Assembly (NCBI GenBank): GCA_028704125.1
Contig: JAQVLM010000146.1
Location: forward strand, 1 to 7,541
DNA length: 7,541 nucleotides
Direction of reading: 5' to 3'
Source: Opitutales bacterium
GTDB taxonomy: Bacteria > Verrucomicrobiota > Verrucomicrobiia > Opitutales > JAFGAQ01
Part shown: positions 1 to 6,390 of the stretch, in pieces
How the letters are laid out: every line of letters starts with the position of its first letter
How positions within the stretch are numbered: the first letter of the stretch is position 1
Position numbers and translations under genes: made by a program
The notes under the pieces: generated by a model
What the model saw: only the letters and a program-made list of their open reading frames with translations
Database searches by the model: none
Told to the model about the DNA's origin: nothing

Positions 1-1500
1 ATCCAGAATATGGGCATTCTTTACCCGTAGAATGAGCACATACAAATTATCGTCCTCGATGATGCGCCGGATCTGGTCGCGGAACAAATCCGCAGAGCCG
101 AAAAAGAGATCGCCCTCGACATGGACGATCGAAACCTCGGGAACCTGTTTAGCCCGCCCTTGTTTTTCGGTGAGTCGTCCTTCCTCGGTGAATGTGTATT
201 CGATCAGATCGGGTGCCGCCGCCTTCTTCAGGAAGAGGAATATGGAGATGCCCGTGCCCAAATAGATCGCCATATCCAGAGGCAGCAACAACCCGCCGGC
301 AAGGGTGGTGTAAAAGGCGATGGCATCCGACCCTGTGGAATGGCATGCGAGAAAGATCTGGTGACGGCTCACCAATGATATCCCGATTACGATCACCACC
401 ACAGCGAGAGCTGGCTTTGGGATCCACATCAGGCATCCACCCAAGCCAGCGGCCACCGCCAAAATGATCAAACCTGTGTACAGGCTCGCCAATGGGGTCT
501 TCCCACCACTGCTCCATCCCAAGACCGAACGGGTAAGCGAACCCGATGCCGGCATACCGGAAAGAAATGCACAGCCGAGGTTGGCCATTCCCATGTTGAA
601 TAACTCCTGGTTCGCATCGAGCTTGTCCCCGGAACGGGCGGCAAGAGATTTGCCGATCGAATAACCTTCCAGTGCACTCAACAACGCCACCGCAATGGCG
701 GTGCTGACATAGCGCCGCACCGAGTGAAGATCGACCTCCGGGAACACAACCCCCCACTCTCCGAGTGAAAACGAGGCCAGCATCTCCACCTCAAACCCCA
801 TGCGCTGCATGCCCGCACTCAAAAGGCCCATCAACACCAGACACAATGCGACATTGGGCAAACTCGGAGCCACTTGTCGAAGCGCCCAGTAGGTTACAAA
901 AGTACTCGCTGAGAGAAAGACCGCAGCCCCGTTAACAGTTGACAACGACAACGCCGTATCCCGAATCACCGCCACAAAAGTTGAAGCCGATCCGCCCATC
1001 GACTCCACCCCGAGAACATGCCGGATCTGATTTGCAACAATCAACAGAGCCGCAGCCGTTATGTAGCCGGTTACGACGGTCCGCGAAATGTAGCGCAACA
1101 ACCCGGCCGCCTTCGCGAAAGCACCTGCAAGCATGAACAGACCGCTCAAGAGCACGATCAATGGAAGCACCACCATTGATTCTGCCACACTCAACTGCGT
1201 GGCGGCAAATGCACTCATCAGCAAAACGGACGTTGCGTTGGTGGGTCCTAGCACCACGAATCTGGACCGCGCCCATATCGCGCCAACCACACAAGCCACA
1301 GCCGAACCCAAAATCCCGTATTCGATCGGCAGCCCTGCGATCATCGCGTAGGCCATTCCTTGGGGGAACGCGAGCAACGCGACGTTAATGGCCGCATTCG
1401 CATCACCCTTCCAGGCTGAAACAGAGTATCCACGCAACGTCTTGCGCAACGGAAACAAATCAATCCCGCCAACATAGCCGACTCTTCCGATCTGCCCCAT
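1..1500 (-). CDS. SulP-family inorganic anion permease with C-terminal STAS domain (3' end cut by window edge)
   Basis: A reading frame of 500 codons runs without a stop to base 1, so the protein is complete at its N-terminus and truncated inside the STAS domain. The permease core is about residues 15-425. It shows the SulP hallmark FPQGMAYAMIAGLP (45-58), GPTNAT (85-90) and, late in the core, SGSLTRS (319-325) followed by GGKTPLASL (332-340). A charged linker (about 430-452) leads into a STAS domain starting near VPEVSIVHVEGDLFFGSADL (453-472). SulP proteins move sulfate, bicarbonate, chloride or other anions across the inner membrane; the substrate cannot be read from this sequence. ATG at 1500 is preceded by GGTGAG at a 5-nt spacing. 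An in-frame ATG at 1551 would add 17 Arg-rich residues but lacks a well-placed Shine-Dalgarno; an in-frame TAA lies just before it. The gene follows the oxidase genes in the same direction, after a 149-bp gap. Family call is firm; start is moderately sure. Confidence 0.93.
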   Translation of the reverse strand, partial: MGQIGRVGYVGGIDLFPLRKTLRGYSVSAWKGDANAAINVALLAFPQGMAYAMIAGLPIEYGILGSAVACVVGAIWARSRFVVLGPTNATSVLLMSAFAATQLSVAESMVVLPLIVLLSGLFMLAGAFAKAAGLLRYISRTVVTGYITAAALLIVANQIRHVLGVESMGGSASTFVAVIRDTALSLSTVNGAAVFLSASTFVTYWALRQVAPSLPNVALCLVLMGLLSAGMQRMGFEVEMLASFSLGEWGVVFPEVDLHSVRRYVSTAIAVALLSALEGYSIGKSLAARSGDKLDANQELFNMGMANLGCAFLSGMPASGSLTRSVLGWSSGGKTPLASLYTGLIILAVAAGLGGCLMWIPKPALAVVVIVIGISLVSRHQIFLACHSTGSDAIAFYTTLAGGLLLPLDMAIYLGTGISIFLFLKKAAAPDLIEYTFTEEGRLTEKQGRAKQVPEVSIVHVEGDLFFGSADLFRDQIRRIIEDDNLYVLILRVKNAHILD

Positions 1501-1513
1501 ATCTCTCACCCGG

Positions 1514-1549
1514 AAAAACTCGCGCCGGAAAACCGCTATCCGGCGGCGC
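1514..1549 (-). terminator. GC-rich hairpin with T-run downstream of the oxidase genes, possible terminator or attenuator
   Basis: Read on the minus strand, GCG plus CCGGA pairs with TCCGG plus CGC (a 3-nt bulge in the 5' arm, a 9-nt loop), or alternatively GCGCCG pairs with CGGCGC. The stem is followed by GAG and then five Ts (1518-1514). This has the form of an intrinsic terminator for the respiratory operon, 100 bases past the ccoP-like stop. It ends only 13 nt before the chosen SulP start, so it would also be a 5'-leader hairpin or attenuator for that gene, and it would be coding if SulP starts at 1551. The rest of the 1501-1649 gap shows an AT-rich patch (minus strand TATCATAATTTT, 1566-1555) that could be a -10 element, but no convincing -35. 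Confidence 0.35.
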
Positions 1550-1649
1550 ATCGAAAATTATGATATCCTGAAGCCCCCATGGGCCAGCTTTTTCGCATGA
1601 ACCACCCCTCGAAACCCATCCGAATCCGTATCGTAAATCAGGAGCCGCC

Positions 1650-2336
1650 TCAATCCCCGAACGAATCCAACAACTCGGCAGGAGACCATGGAGAGGAGCG
1701 ACCACCCGACGCAGTCCGGATCGCGGCAACTGTTGCCTCATCGACCGGATCGTATTGGTTTCCCCATTCCTGACGAACGTAGGTTAGAACCGAAGCCACA
1801 TCCCGGTCACTCAGGATATCCGCGAAAGCATTCATGGCCGCGCCACTGTAGGTATTGCCATTCACCACAATCTCCCCGGCCAGACCATGCAGGACAATCC
1901 GCACTAGTATATCCGGAGATTTCCCGACCCAATCGGACTTGGCAAGCGGAGGGTAAACACCCGCCACCCCGGATCCATCCGCCTGATGACACGCGCTACA
2001 ATTGGATCGATACACCCTGGCCCCACGCTTGATCGGATCGAACGCAGCCACCTCCGCAGCCGCCTTTCCGCCGGGCTGGTAATTGGGGTCATAAACATCC
2101 CACTGAAACCCGCCGGAACCCTTAATCAAGTATATGCCGGCCCAGAAACTGATGCCGAATATCATAAACATCAGCAAAACAACCGGCCCCGGATGCAAAC
2201 CCTCGCGCGGCTCATCCTTCTCCATTCGCACCGGGTCATGCAGATGCTGAAGTTCTTCATCTCCCAAATCCGATCGGGGAGAAGCGGAATGATCACCCGA
2301 CGATTCGGGAGGACGTGGCTGTTCGGTATCAGTCAT
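1650..2336 (-). CDS. Membrane-anchored one-heme cytochrome c, CcoP-like subunit of the cbb3-type oxidase
   Basis: A 228-residue protein with a polar, Pro/Ser/acidic N-terminal tail (1-48), one membrane helix (about 51-71) and a class I cytochrome c domain (about 100-192). The heme motif is CSACH (113-117); the likely sixth ligand is Met168 in SGAAMNAFADILSD, followed by the typical cytochrome helix VASVLTYVRQEW. It is expected to sit in the inner membrane with the heme in the periplasm, passing electrons towards CcoN via CcoO. Canonical CcoP has two CxxCH motifs and is usually near 300 residues; this one has a single motif, so it is a reduced CcoP or a cytochrome c doing the same job. The start overlaps the ccoO stop by 8 bp (ATGACTGA), implying translational coupling. 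It is the last gene before the 149-bp gap. Cytochrome c is certain; the CcoP role is inferred from position and architecture. Confidence 0.9.
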   Translation of the reverse strand: MTDTEQPRPPESSGDHSASPRSDLGDEELQHLHDPVRMEKDEPREGLHPGPVVLLMFMIFGISFWAGIYLIKGSGGFQWDVYDPNYQPGGKAAAEVAAFDPIKRGARVYRSNCSACHQADGSGVAGVYPPLAKSDWVGKSPDILVRIVLHGLAGEIVVNGNTYSGAAMNAFADILSDRDVASVLTYVRQEWGNQYDPVDEATVAAIRTASGGRSSPWSPAELLDSFGD

Positions 2337-2985
2337 CTTCGCTGAATTTCATTTCCGGCAATTCATAGTCCACCCGCAAGGAAAGAAGATAGGCGACGAG
2401 CGCCTCAGCCCTTGGAGTTGGCACAACTTCCCACCCCTCAGGCGGGGCATAGGGAGAATCAAATGGGATGCTCACGGCATTGGGAGAGGGTCTGGAGCCA
2501 ATCTCGCGGACCTCAAACAGGTAGGAATATGGCGGCATGATGGATCCCGGCGACGTGATCTGCGGCTCATACAAATGCTGCATGTGCCACTGCACTGAAG
2601 ACAGCCGCGTCCCCACATTGGCAAGATCCGGCCCAGTCCGCATGGTTCCGAGCATCACTCTCTCCTGATAAATGTAGTCGCGTGCCACCGTCTGGCGCTC
2701 GCCCCAACCCCGTTCAAAATCAGCCCCATATCCCTTTGTTCGTATCTGCTGCGAGTGGCAATAGACGCAACCCTGATCAATGTAGACCTGCTTCCCTTCA
2801 CGGGCGATACCCGAAAGCTTCAGCGGATACAACGGATCCCCCTCCACCGGATTCCCCTGCTCGTCCAAGGTGGCGGTTGTCGACTTCAAATCGCCCAGAA
2901 ACAGATGACTCGAAAGGATCAGGCCCGTCCATGAAAACGCCAGTGCGAAAAAGATCCCCAGAAACAATGTTGGCAAGTTCTTCAT
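2329..2985 (-). CDS. ccoO: cbb3-type cytochrome c oxidase subunit II, membrane-anchored one-heme cytochrome c (CcoO)
   Basis: A 218-residue protein with an N-terminal membrane anchor (about 6-29) and a periplasmic cytochrome c domain. The heme motif is CVYCH (73-77) in the setting QGCVYCHSQQIRT, which matches the CcoO signature (GCYxCHSQMIRP in proteobacterial members). RTGPDLANVGTR (116-127) and the Met150 ligand in SIMPPYSYLF are also characteristic of CcoO. The subunit carries electrons from the CcoP-like cytochrome or from alternative complex III to the low-spin heme b of CcoN. A 17-nt gap separates it from ccoN upstream, with only a weak ribosome site (AAGAG); its stop overlaps the start of the ccoP-like gene. 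Length is normal for the family. No key residue appears to be missing. Confidence 0.95.
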   Translation of the reverse strand: MKNLPTLFLGIFFALAFSWTGLILSSHLFLGDLKSTTATLDEQGNPVEGDPLYPLKLSGIAREGKQVYIDQGCVYCHSQQIRTKGYGADFERGWGERQTVARDYIYQERVMLGTMRTGPDLANVGTRLSSVQWHMQHLYEPQITSPGSIMPPYSYLFEVREIGSRPSPNAVSIPFDSPYAPPEGWEVVPTPRAEALVAYLLSLRVDYELPEMKFSEDD

Positions 2986-3002
2986 TGAAGTCGCTCTTGG
3001 GG

Positions 3003-4484
3003 TTAGGCAATCGGGTCAGCGCCGAATGAATCGTATGATGATGGAACCCTACGAAACCTTTCGGGAAGCAGCATCCAAACCAAATGAATGAAGAAGGCGG
3101 AGTGCCCGACAGTGATGAGGATCCCGAAAATCGTCCGGGCAGTCAGCCACGGGACGGTATTACGGACAACCGTCATAAACGGGATCTCGGCATTGTTCAT
3201 CTCCAGTCCCTGAATCCATCCACCAATCGAGAGCGCGACCACATATCCGGTGATCCCGAGAGCACAACTCCAGAAATGAATCGAAATCAAACCCGCCGAG
3301 GGCCAATTCCTCCGAATCAGCCGGGGCAGGATAAAATAGATACTGCCAAACATAATCATGGTGAAAAAGGCATACACCCCGTGGTGCGCATGACCGACTG
3401 TGAAGTGGGTGAAATGCGTGACCACATTGACCTCACGCAAGGCCATGGCCGATCCAATGAGGCTGACAGCCGTGTAGGACATCGCCCCGAACACCACGAA
3501 ACGCAGCGTGGGACTCTGCCAGACCGTCCCGAAACTGCCGATCACGGTCATATGGTGGTTGATCGCGACCACGATGACCGGAATTGTCATCATCACGCTC
3601 GCCACCGTCCCCGCGCTTTGCAGCCAGATGGGGATCGGCCCCCCGATAAGGTGGTGAATTCCTGCCCAATTATAGAAAAGAGCAAGTGCCCAAAAACCGA
3701 TCACCGAAAGGTAGTAGCTGTAAACTGGTCTCCCCAAGACCTTGGGAATGAGGTAGTAGGCGGAAGCCAGAGACACTGGCGTCAGCCACAATCCCAGAAC
3801 ATTATGGGCGAACCACCAGTTGGTGATTGGCTGCACCACACCTCTTGCCGGCACGAACAGGATCATCACCTGCGCAACCGTGTAGAGCCAGGGGAACCAG
3901 AAAATCGCGGCGAGAATATACCACTGCGAAACATACACATGCCCGGTTTGCCGGTGCGAAAACGTCACAATTCCCCACACCCCGATCATTGCATAAGAAA
4001 GGGCCAGAATCGGAGCTACCTCCATCGGCATTTCAAGCCACTCCACCGAAGTCATTTCACCGGACAGAATACCGGTCACCCCGATTGTCACGCCCATGTT
4101 CCACAAGATCCCCGCAAGCACAAGGAAACCGCCGTGCCGCACCTGGGAACGGCTCAAGCGCGCCATCAGCCAGAGTGCTACGCAAAAAATCGCATTATTC
4201 CCCCACCCGAAAATCATGGTGTTGAGGTGTGCGGACCTGACCCTTCCGAAAGTCAGCCACTCAAATTGAGCAAGATACTCCGGATTGTGCATCTTATAGG
4301 ATGCGATGAGGGCAAATACCGTCCCGACCATTAACCAGACCACTGCGGATAACACGAACAACAGACCGGCCACTCGCATGGAACGGTCGATCTCGCTGAG
4401 CTTGGCCCGTTCGGCTTCCCGCTTCACCTGACTCAACCCGGGAGGGGGTGGCGGCATTCGGATATCTGGCTGCGTTCCTTGCAT
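3003..4484 (-). CDS. ccoN: cbb3-type cytochrome c oxidase subunit I, catalytic heme b/b3-CuB subunit (CcoN)
   Basis: A 493-residue integral membrane protein with twelve predicted helices, the catalytic subunit that reduces O2 to water and pumps protons. All metal ligands can be placed: His86 (RVRSAHLNTMIFGW) and His367 for low-spin heme b, His365 (in TVGHAHHG) for heme b3, and His227 (WWFAHNVLG), His277 and His278 (YNWAGIHHL) for CuB. Tyr271 lies six residues before His277, exactly where C-family oxidases place the Tyr that cross-links to the CuB His, so the enzyme looks functional and is not a nitric oxide reductase, which lacks this Tyr. A cytosolic tail of about 35 residues contains RMPPPPPG. 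The start at 4484 lies 30 nt after the ccoS-like stop and has no recognisable Shine-Dalgarno site. The reading frame is intact. Confidence 0.96.
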   Translation of the reverse strand: MQGTQPDIRMPPPPPGLSQVKREAERAKLSEIDRSMRVAGLLFVLSAVVWLMVGTVFALIASYKMHNPEYLAQFEWLTFGRVRSAHLNTMIFGWGNNAIFCVALWLMARLSRSQVRHGGFLVLAGILWNMGVTIGVTGILSGEMTSVEWLEMPMEVAPILALSYAMIGVWGIVTFSHRQTGHVYVSQWYILAAIFWFPWLYTVAQVMILFVPARGVVQPITNWWFAHNVLGLWLTPVSLASAYYLIPKVLGRPVYSYYLSVIGFWALALFYNWAGIHHLIGGPIPIWLQSAGTVASVMMTIPVIVVAINHHMTVIGSFGTVWQSPTLRFVVFGAMSYTAVSLIGSAMALREVNVVTHFTHFTVGHAHHGVYAFFTMIMFGSIYFILPRLIRRNWPSAGLISIHFWSCALGITGYVVALSIGGWIQGLEMNNAEIPFMTVVRNTVPWLTARTIFGILITVGHSAFFIHLVWMLLPERFRRVPSSYDSFGADPIA

Positions 4485-4514
4485 GGATAAAGTATGAAAT
4501 GGATGGATGGGAAA

Positions 4515-4769
4515 TCAATCGGAACCGTCTACCGACTTCTGGTTGCTCTTGTCGGCACGGCGATTCTTCGACTTTTTGGATGCGGAAGGAAACGAGTCTG
4601 TGCATACCCCTTCCGGCTCCTCCTCATCAAAAATCACCCGGGCACCCTGCTCGAAACGCTCAAATTGCCGGTTTTTGGCAGCCCACGACAAGGCCCAAAC
4701 GGCAACTCCGAAGAAAAGAAGCCCGAAAATCACCAGTATGCTGACAACGATGTCCCAGGAATGCTGCAT
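4515..4769 (-). CDS. CcoS-like cbb3 oxidase assembly protein with a charged C-terminal tail
   Basis: An 84-residue protein with one membrane helix (about 7-29), immediately followed by AAKNRQFERFEQGARVIFDE (30-49). CcoS proteins have the same layout: one N-terminal helix, a short GQFDDLE-like segment, then a PAxRIL-DD motif. The match is by pattern, since the canonical Gly-Gln-Phe-Asp-Asp is here Asn-Arg-Gln-Phe-Glu-Arg-Phe-Glu. CcoS is required in studied bacteria for mature cbb3 oxidase, probably acting in cofactor (heme or copper) delivery to CcoN. The position directly before ccoN supports the call. Residues 54-84 form an extra Lys/Ser/Asp-rich tail not usual in CcoS, which is commonly 45-70 residues. 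The main alternative is a CcoQ-like small subunit, which also has one helix, but the QF-(6)-R-(2)-F-acidic pattern favours CcoS. The gap to the preceding gene is 3 nt. Confidence 0.72.
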   Translation of the reverse strand: MQHSWDIVVSILVIFGLLFFGVAVWALSWAAKNRQFERFEQGARVIFDEEEPEGVCTDSFPSASKKSKNRRADKSNQKSVDGSD

Positions 4770-4772
4770 GGT

Positions 4773-5111
4773 TCAGGAATCGTTTGAAGGTTCGGGTTCA
4801 GGCGCGAATTGTTTCACCACGATCTCCATGGCATCGGCGACCGGGATGCGATAGATGCCGGCTTGTGCGTCGACGACCCCGAATGAAGTGATCTTTTCAA
4901 TCCCCTGCGCCTGAATTGCTTTCAAGTCACTCACCCTTTGAGCCACAAGTGCGGCATCCACGCCCTCTTTCGGGTTTCGGATATAGGCGATCCAGATAAT
5001 CAACATGAACAGCAGAATCCCAGCAAAGCCCACCGCAAGGGAGACACCAACCGGGAGCCGACCCGGAACCTGTTGTTCGGAATGAGATACGTTGGAAGGA
5101 AGCTCACTCAT
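4773..5111 (-). CDS. Small one-helix membrane protein of unknown function between actF and the oxidase genes
   Basis: A 112-residue protein that I cannot assign to a named function. It has a polar N-terminus (1-20), one membrane helix (about 22-44), then a soluble part with a probable short helix (about 51-72) and a segment FGVVDAQAGIYRIPVADAME (77-96). That last segment resembles the 'GWVD..AGV.RIPIDRAMEL' pattern I recall from small proteins encoded beside respiratory and oxidase genes in several phyla; this is memory, not a search. There is no CxxCH, Cys or His cluster, so it is not itself a cytochrome or copper protein. The ATG at 5111 overlaps the actF stop by 8 bp (ATGAGTGA) and is preferred over an upstream ATG at 5144, which would overlap actF by 41 bp with no ribosome site. 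It is probably an accessory or linker subunit of ACIII or the oxidase. Confidence 0.82.
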   Translation of the reverse strand: MSELPSNVSHSEQQVPGRLPVGVSLAVGFAGILLFMLIIWIAYIRNPKEGVDAALVAQRVSDLKAIQAQGIEKITSFGVVDAQAGIYRIPVADAMEIVVKQFAPEPEPSNDS

Positions 5112-6390
5112 GATGATGAATCGATTCAAGAATCCGGGGATCACGCAAAGGGATGGGAGCGGCCTTCCGGGCGCTTCGCAGGAAAGACCAGATTACAATT
5201 CCGCCCATCCCGATCAATGCGGACAGGTCAAATACACTCACACCAAAGCCAGTGACATCATAGCGCGACGGATCGGTCGCATCCGCCACCTTTGCAGGCA
5301 GAATATTGTAGTAGAGATCCACCATGTGAAATACCAAGGCTGCCACGCTCACCCCCAACAGCGCCTTCACGGACACTTTGGTCGTGTAGAAGATCAGGAA
5401 GAGAAACGGCACCAGAAAATGAAATACCACCAACGACATGCCGACCCACCACCAGTCGTTGTAGGATCCATCCGAAGCATAGAGCCTGAGGTTGTACCAG
5501 AAGGTTTCCTCCGGAATGTTAGCCTGATAGATCAGGAACATCTGCGAAAATGCGATATAGGCCCAGAAAACGGTAAACGCCAGCAACAATAGCCCCAGGT
5601 CATACCGGTGTGCCCGCTTGTAGATACCCGCCAACCAGCCTTTCGTCGACAGGACAAAGCACAACACGATCGTGAATGCCACTGCCACACGCATGGCGCC
5701 GGCAAAGAACCAGACTCCGAACATGGTCGAGAACCAATGGTATTCGAGGCTCATGAACCAATCAAACGCTCCGAAGGTCGCGCTCAATCCGACCGCAAAC
5801 ACTCCGATCGCGGAGAGCACCCGCATCTGCCGCACATGGCGTTCTTGCCCATCTGAATCGAGAGCAAACGAATGCTTTCTCAAACCAAAGGCCAAGCCGA
5901 TGAACACACCGAAGTAGAGGACAGTTCGAAACGTCATCCAGAACCGGTCGAGCCACCCCTGCTTCCATATGTAGAGGGGGTCATCACCCACCACGCCGCC
6001 ACCCGGCAGGACGTATTCCGGACTCAGCCACTTCCAGATCATACCCGCATACTCCGGGAAAAACCATGGAGTGAGGATCAGCGGAGCAAAGATCAAGCCC
6101 ATCCAGGGAAAAGCGGACACCATGTGCTCCAACTGACGCCGGATGATCACCGACCACCCCGCATCAAAAATGTGACTGATCATGATGAACAGCAGCATTC
6201 CCACCAGAACGGACATCCAAAACGCAAAACCCAACAACCACGCCATCCATGGCCGGTTATCCCCGTTACTGGCACCCCAAATCAAACCGGCCAACCCCAC
6301 CAGAAGTCCAGCCAATCCTATTCCCAGACTCAGGCGGGAAACCTTCGAAAAATCCCGACCCGGGAGCTCAACTGCAGCATCTTCGCTCAT
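5104..6390 (-). CDS. actF: Alternative complex III membrane subunit ActF (NrfD/PsrC-like, quinol:cytochrome c oxidoreductase)
   Basis: A 428-residue polytopic membrane protein with about ten helices (for example 20-40, 50-73, 94-112, 155-170, 190-208, 222-246, 266-288, 316-335, 341-360, 385-403). Motifs typical of ActF include FGAFDWFMSLEYHWFSTMFG (206-225), with the conserved WFSTMFGVWFFAGA run, and FSQMFLIYQANIPEETFWY (281-299). ActF is one of the two NrfD-like integral subunits of ACIII, partner of ActC; ActC is the one usually assigned the quinol site, and ActF is proposed to contribute to proton movement. The ATG overlaps the actE stop (ATGA), and AAAGGAG sits 8 nt upstream, so the start is well supported. 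The C-terminus ends in IHHHE, and its codons supply the ATG of the next gene. Confidence 0.95.
   Translation of the reverse strand: MSEDAAVELPGRDFSKVSRLSLGIGLAGLLVGLAGLIWGASNGDNRPWMAWLLGFAFWMSVLVGMLLFIMISHIFDAGWSVIIRRQLEHMVSAFPWMGLIFAPLILTPWFFPEYAGMIWKWLSPEYVLPGGGVVGDDPLYIWKQGWLDRFWMTFRTVLYFGVFIGLAFGLRKHSFALDSDGQERHVRQMRVLSAIGVFAVGLSATFGAFDWFMSLEYHWFSTMFGVWFFAGAMRVAVAFTIVLCFVLSTKGWLAGIYKRAHRYDLGLLLLAFTVFWAYIAFSQMFLIYQANIPEETFWYNLRLYASDGSYNDWWWVGMSLVVFHFLVPFLFLIFYTTKVSVKALLGVSVAALVFHMVDLYYNILPAKVADATDPSRYDVTGFGVSVFDLSALIGMGGIVIWSFLRSARKAAPIPLRDPRILESIHHHE

Noticed and set aside
149..757. Minus-strand open frame of 202 codons in the left part of the window
   Set aside because: It is the shifted frame of the SulP gene, which is open in another frame across the same region and carries the family motifs; the shifted translation is Gly/Arg/Cys-rich noise.
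932..1294. Possible frameshift or broken gene in the left 1.5 kb, because only short open frames with both a start and a stop are found there
   Set aside because: Translating from the ATG at 1500 gives 500 uninterrupted codons to base 1; the gene only lacks a stop because the window ends.
1460..1741. Small minus-strand ORF across the ccoP/SulP gap (93 codons)
   Set aside because: It overlaps both neighbouring genes out of frame, has no ribosome site, and its translation shows no membrane segment or motif.
3084..4334. Long open frame on the plus strand (416 codons) opposite ccoN
   Set aside because: It lies entirely antisense to ccoN, whose heme and copper ligands are all intact. Its translation is rich in Arg, His, Pro and Asn with no membrane or domain pattern, as expected of a shadow frame in GC-rich DNA with strong codon bias.
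3003..4484. CcoN as a nitric oxide reductase (NorB-like)
   Set aside because: The C-family cross-link Tyr (271) is present at the right distance from the CuB His pair, and the neighbours are CcoO-like rather than NorC-like.
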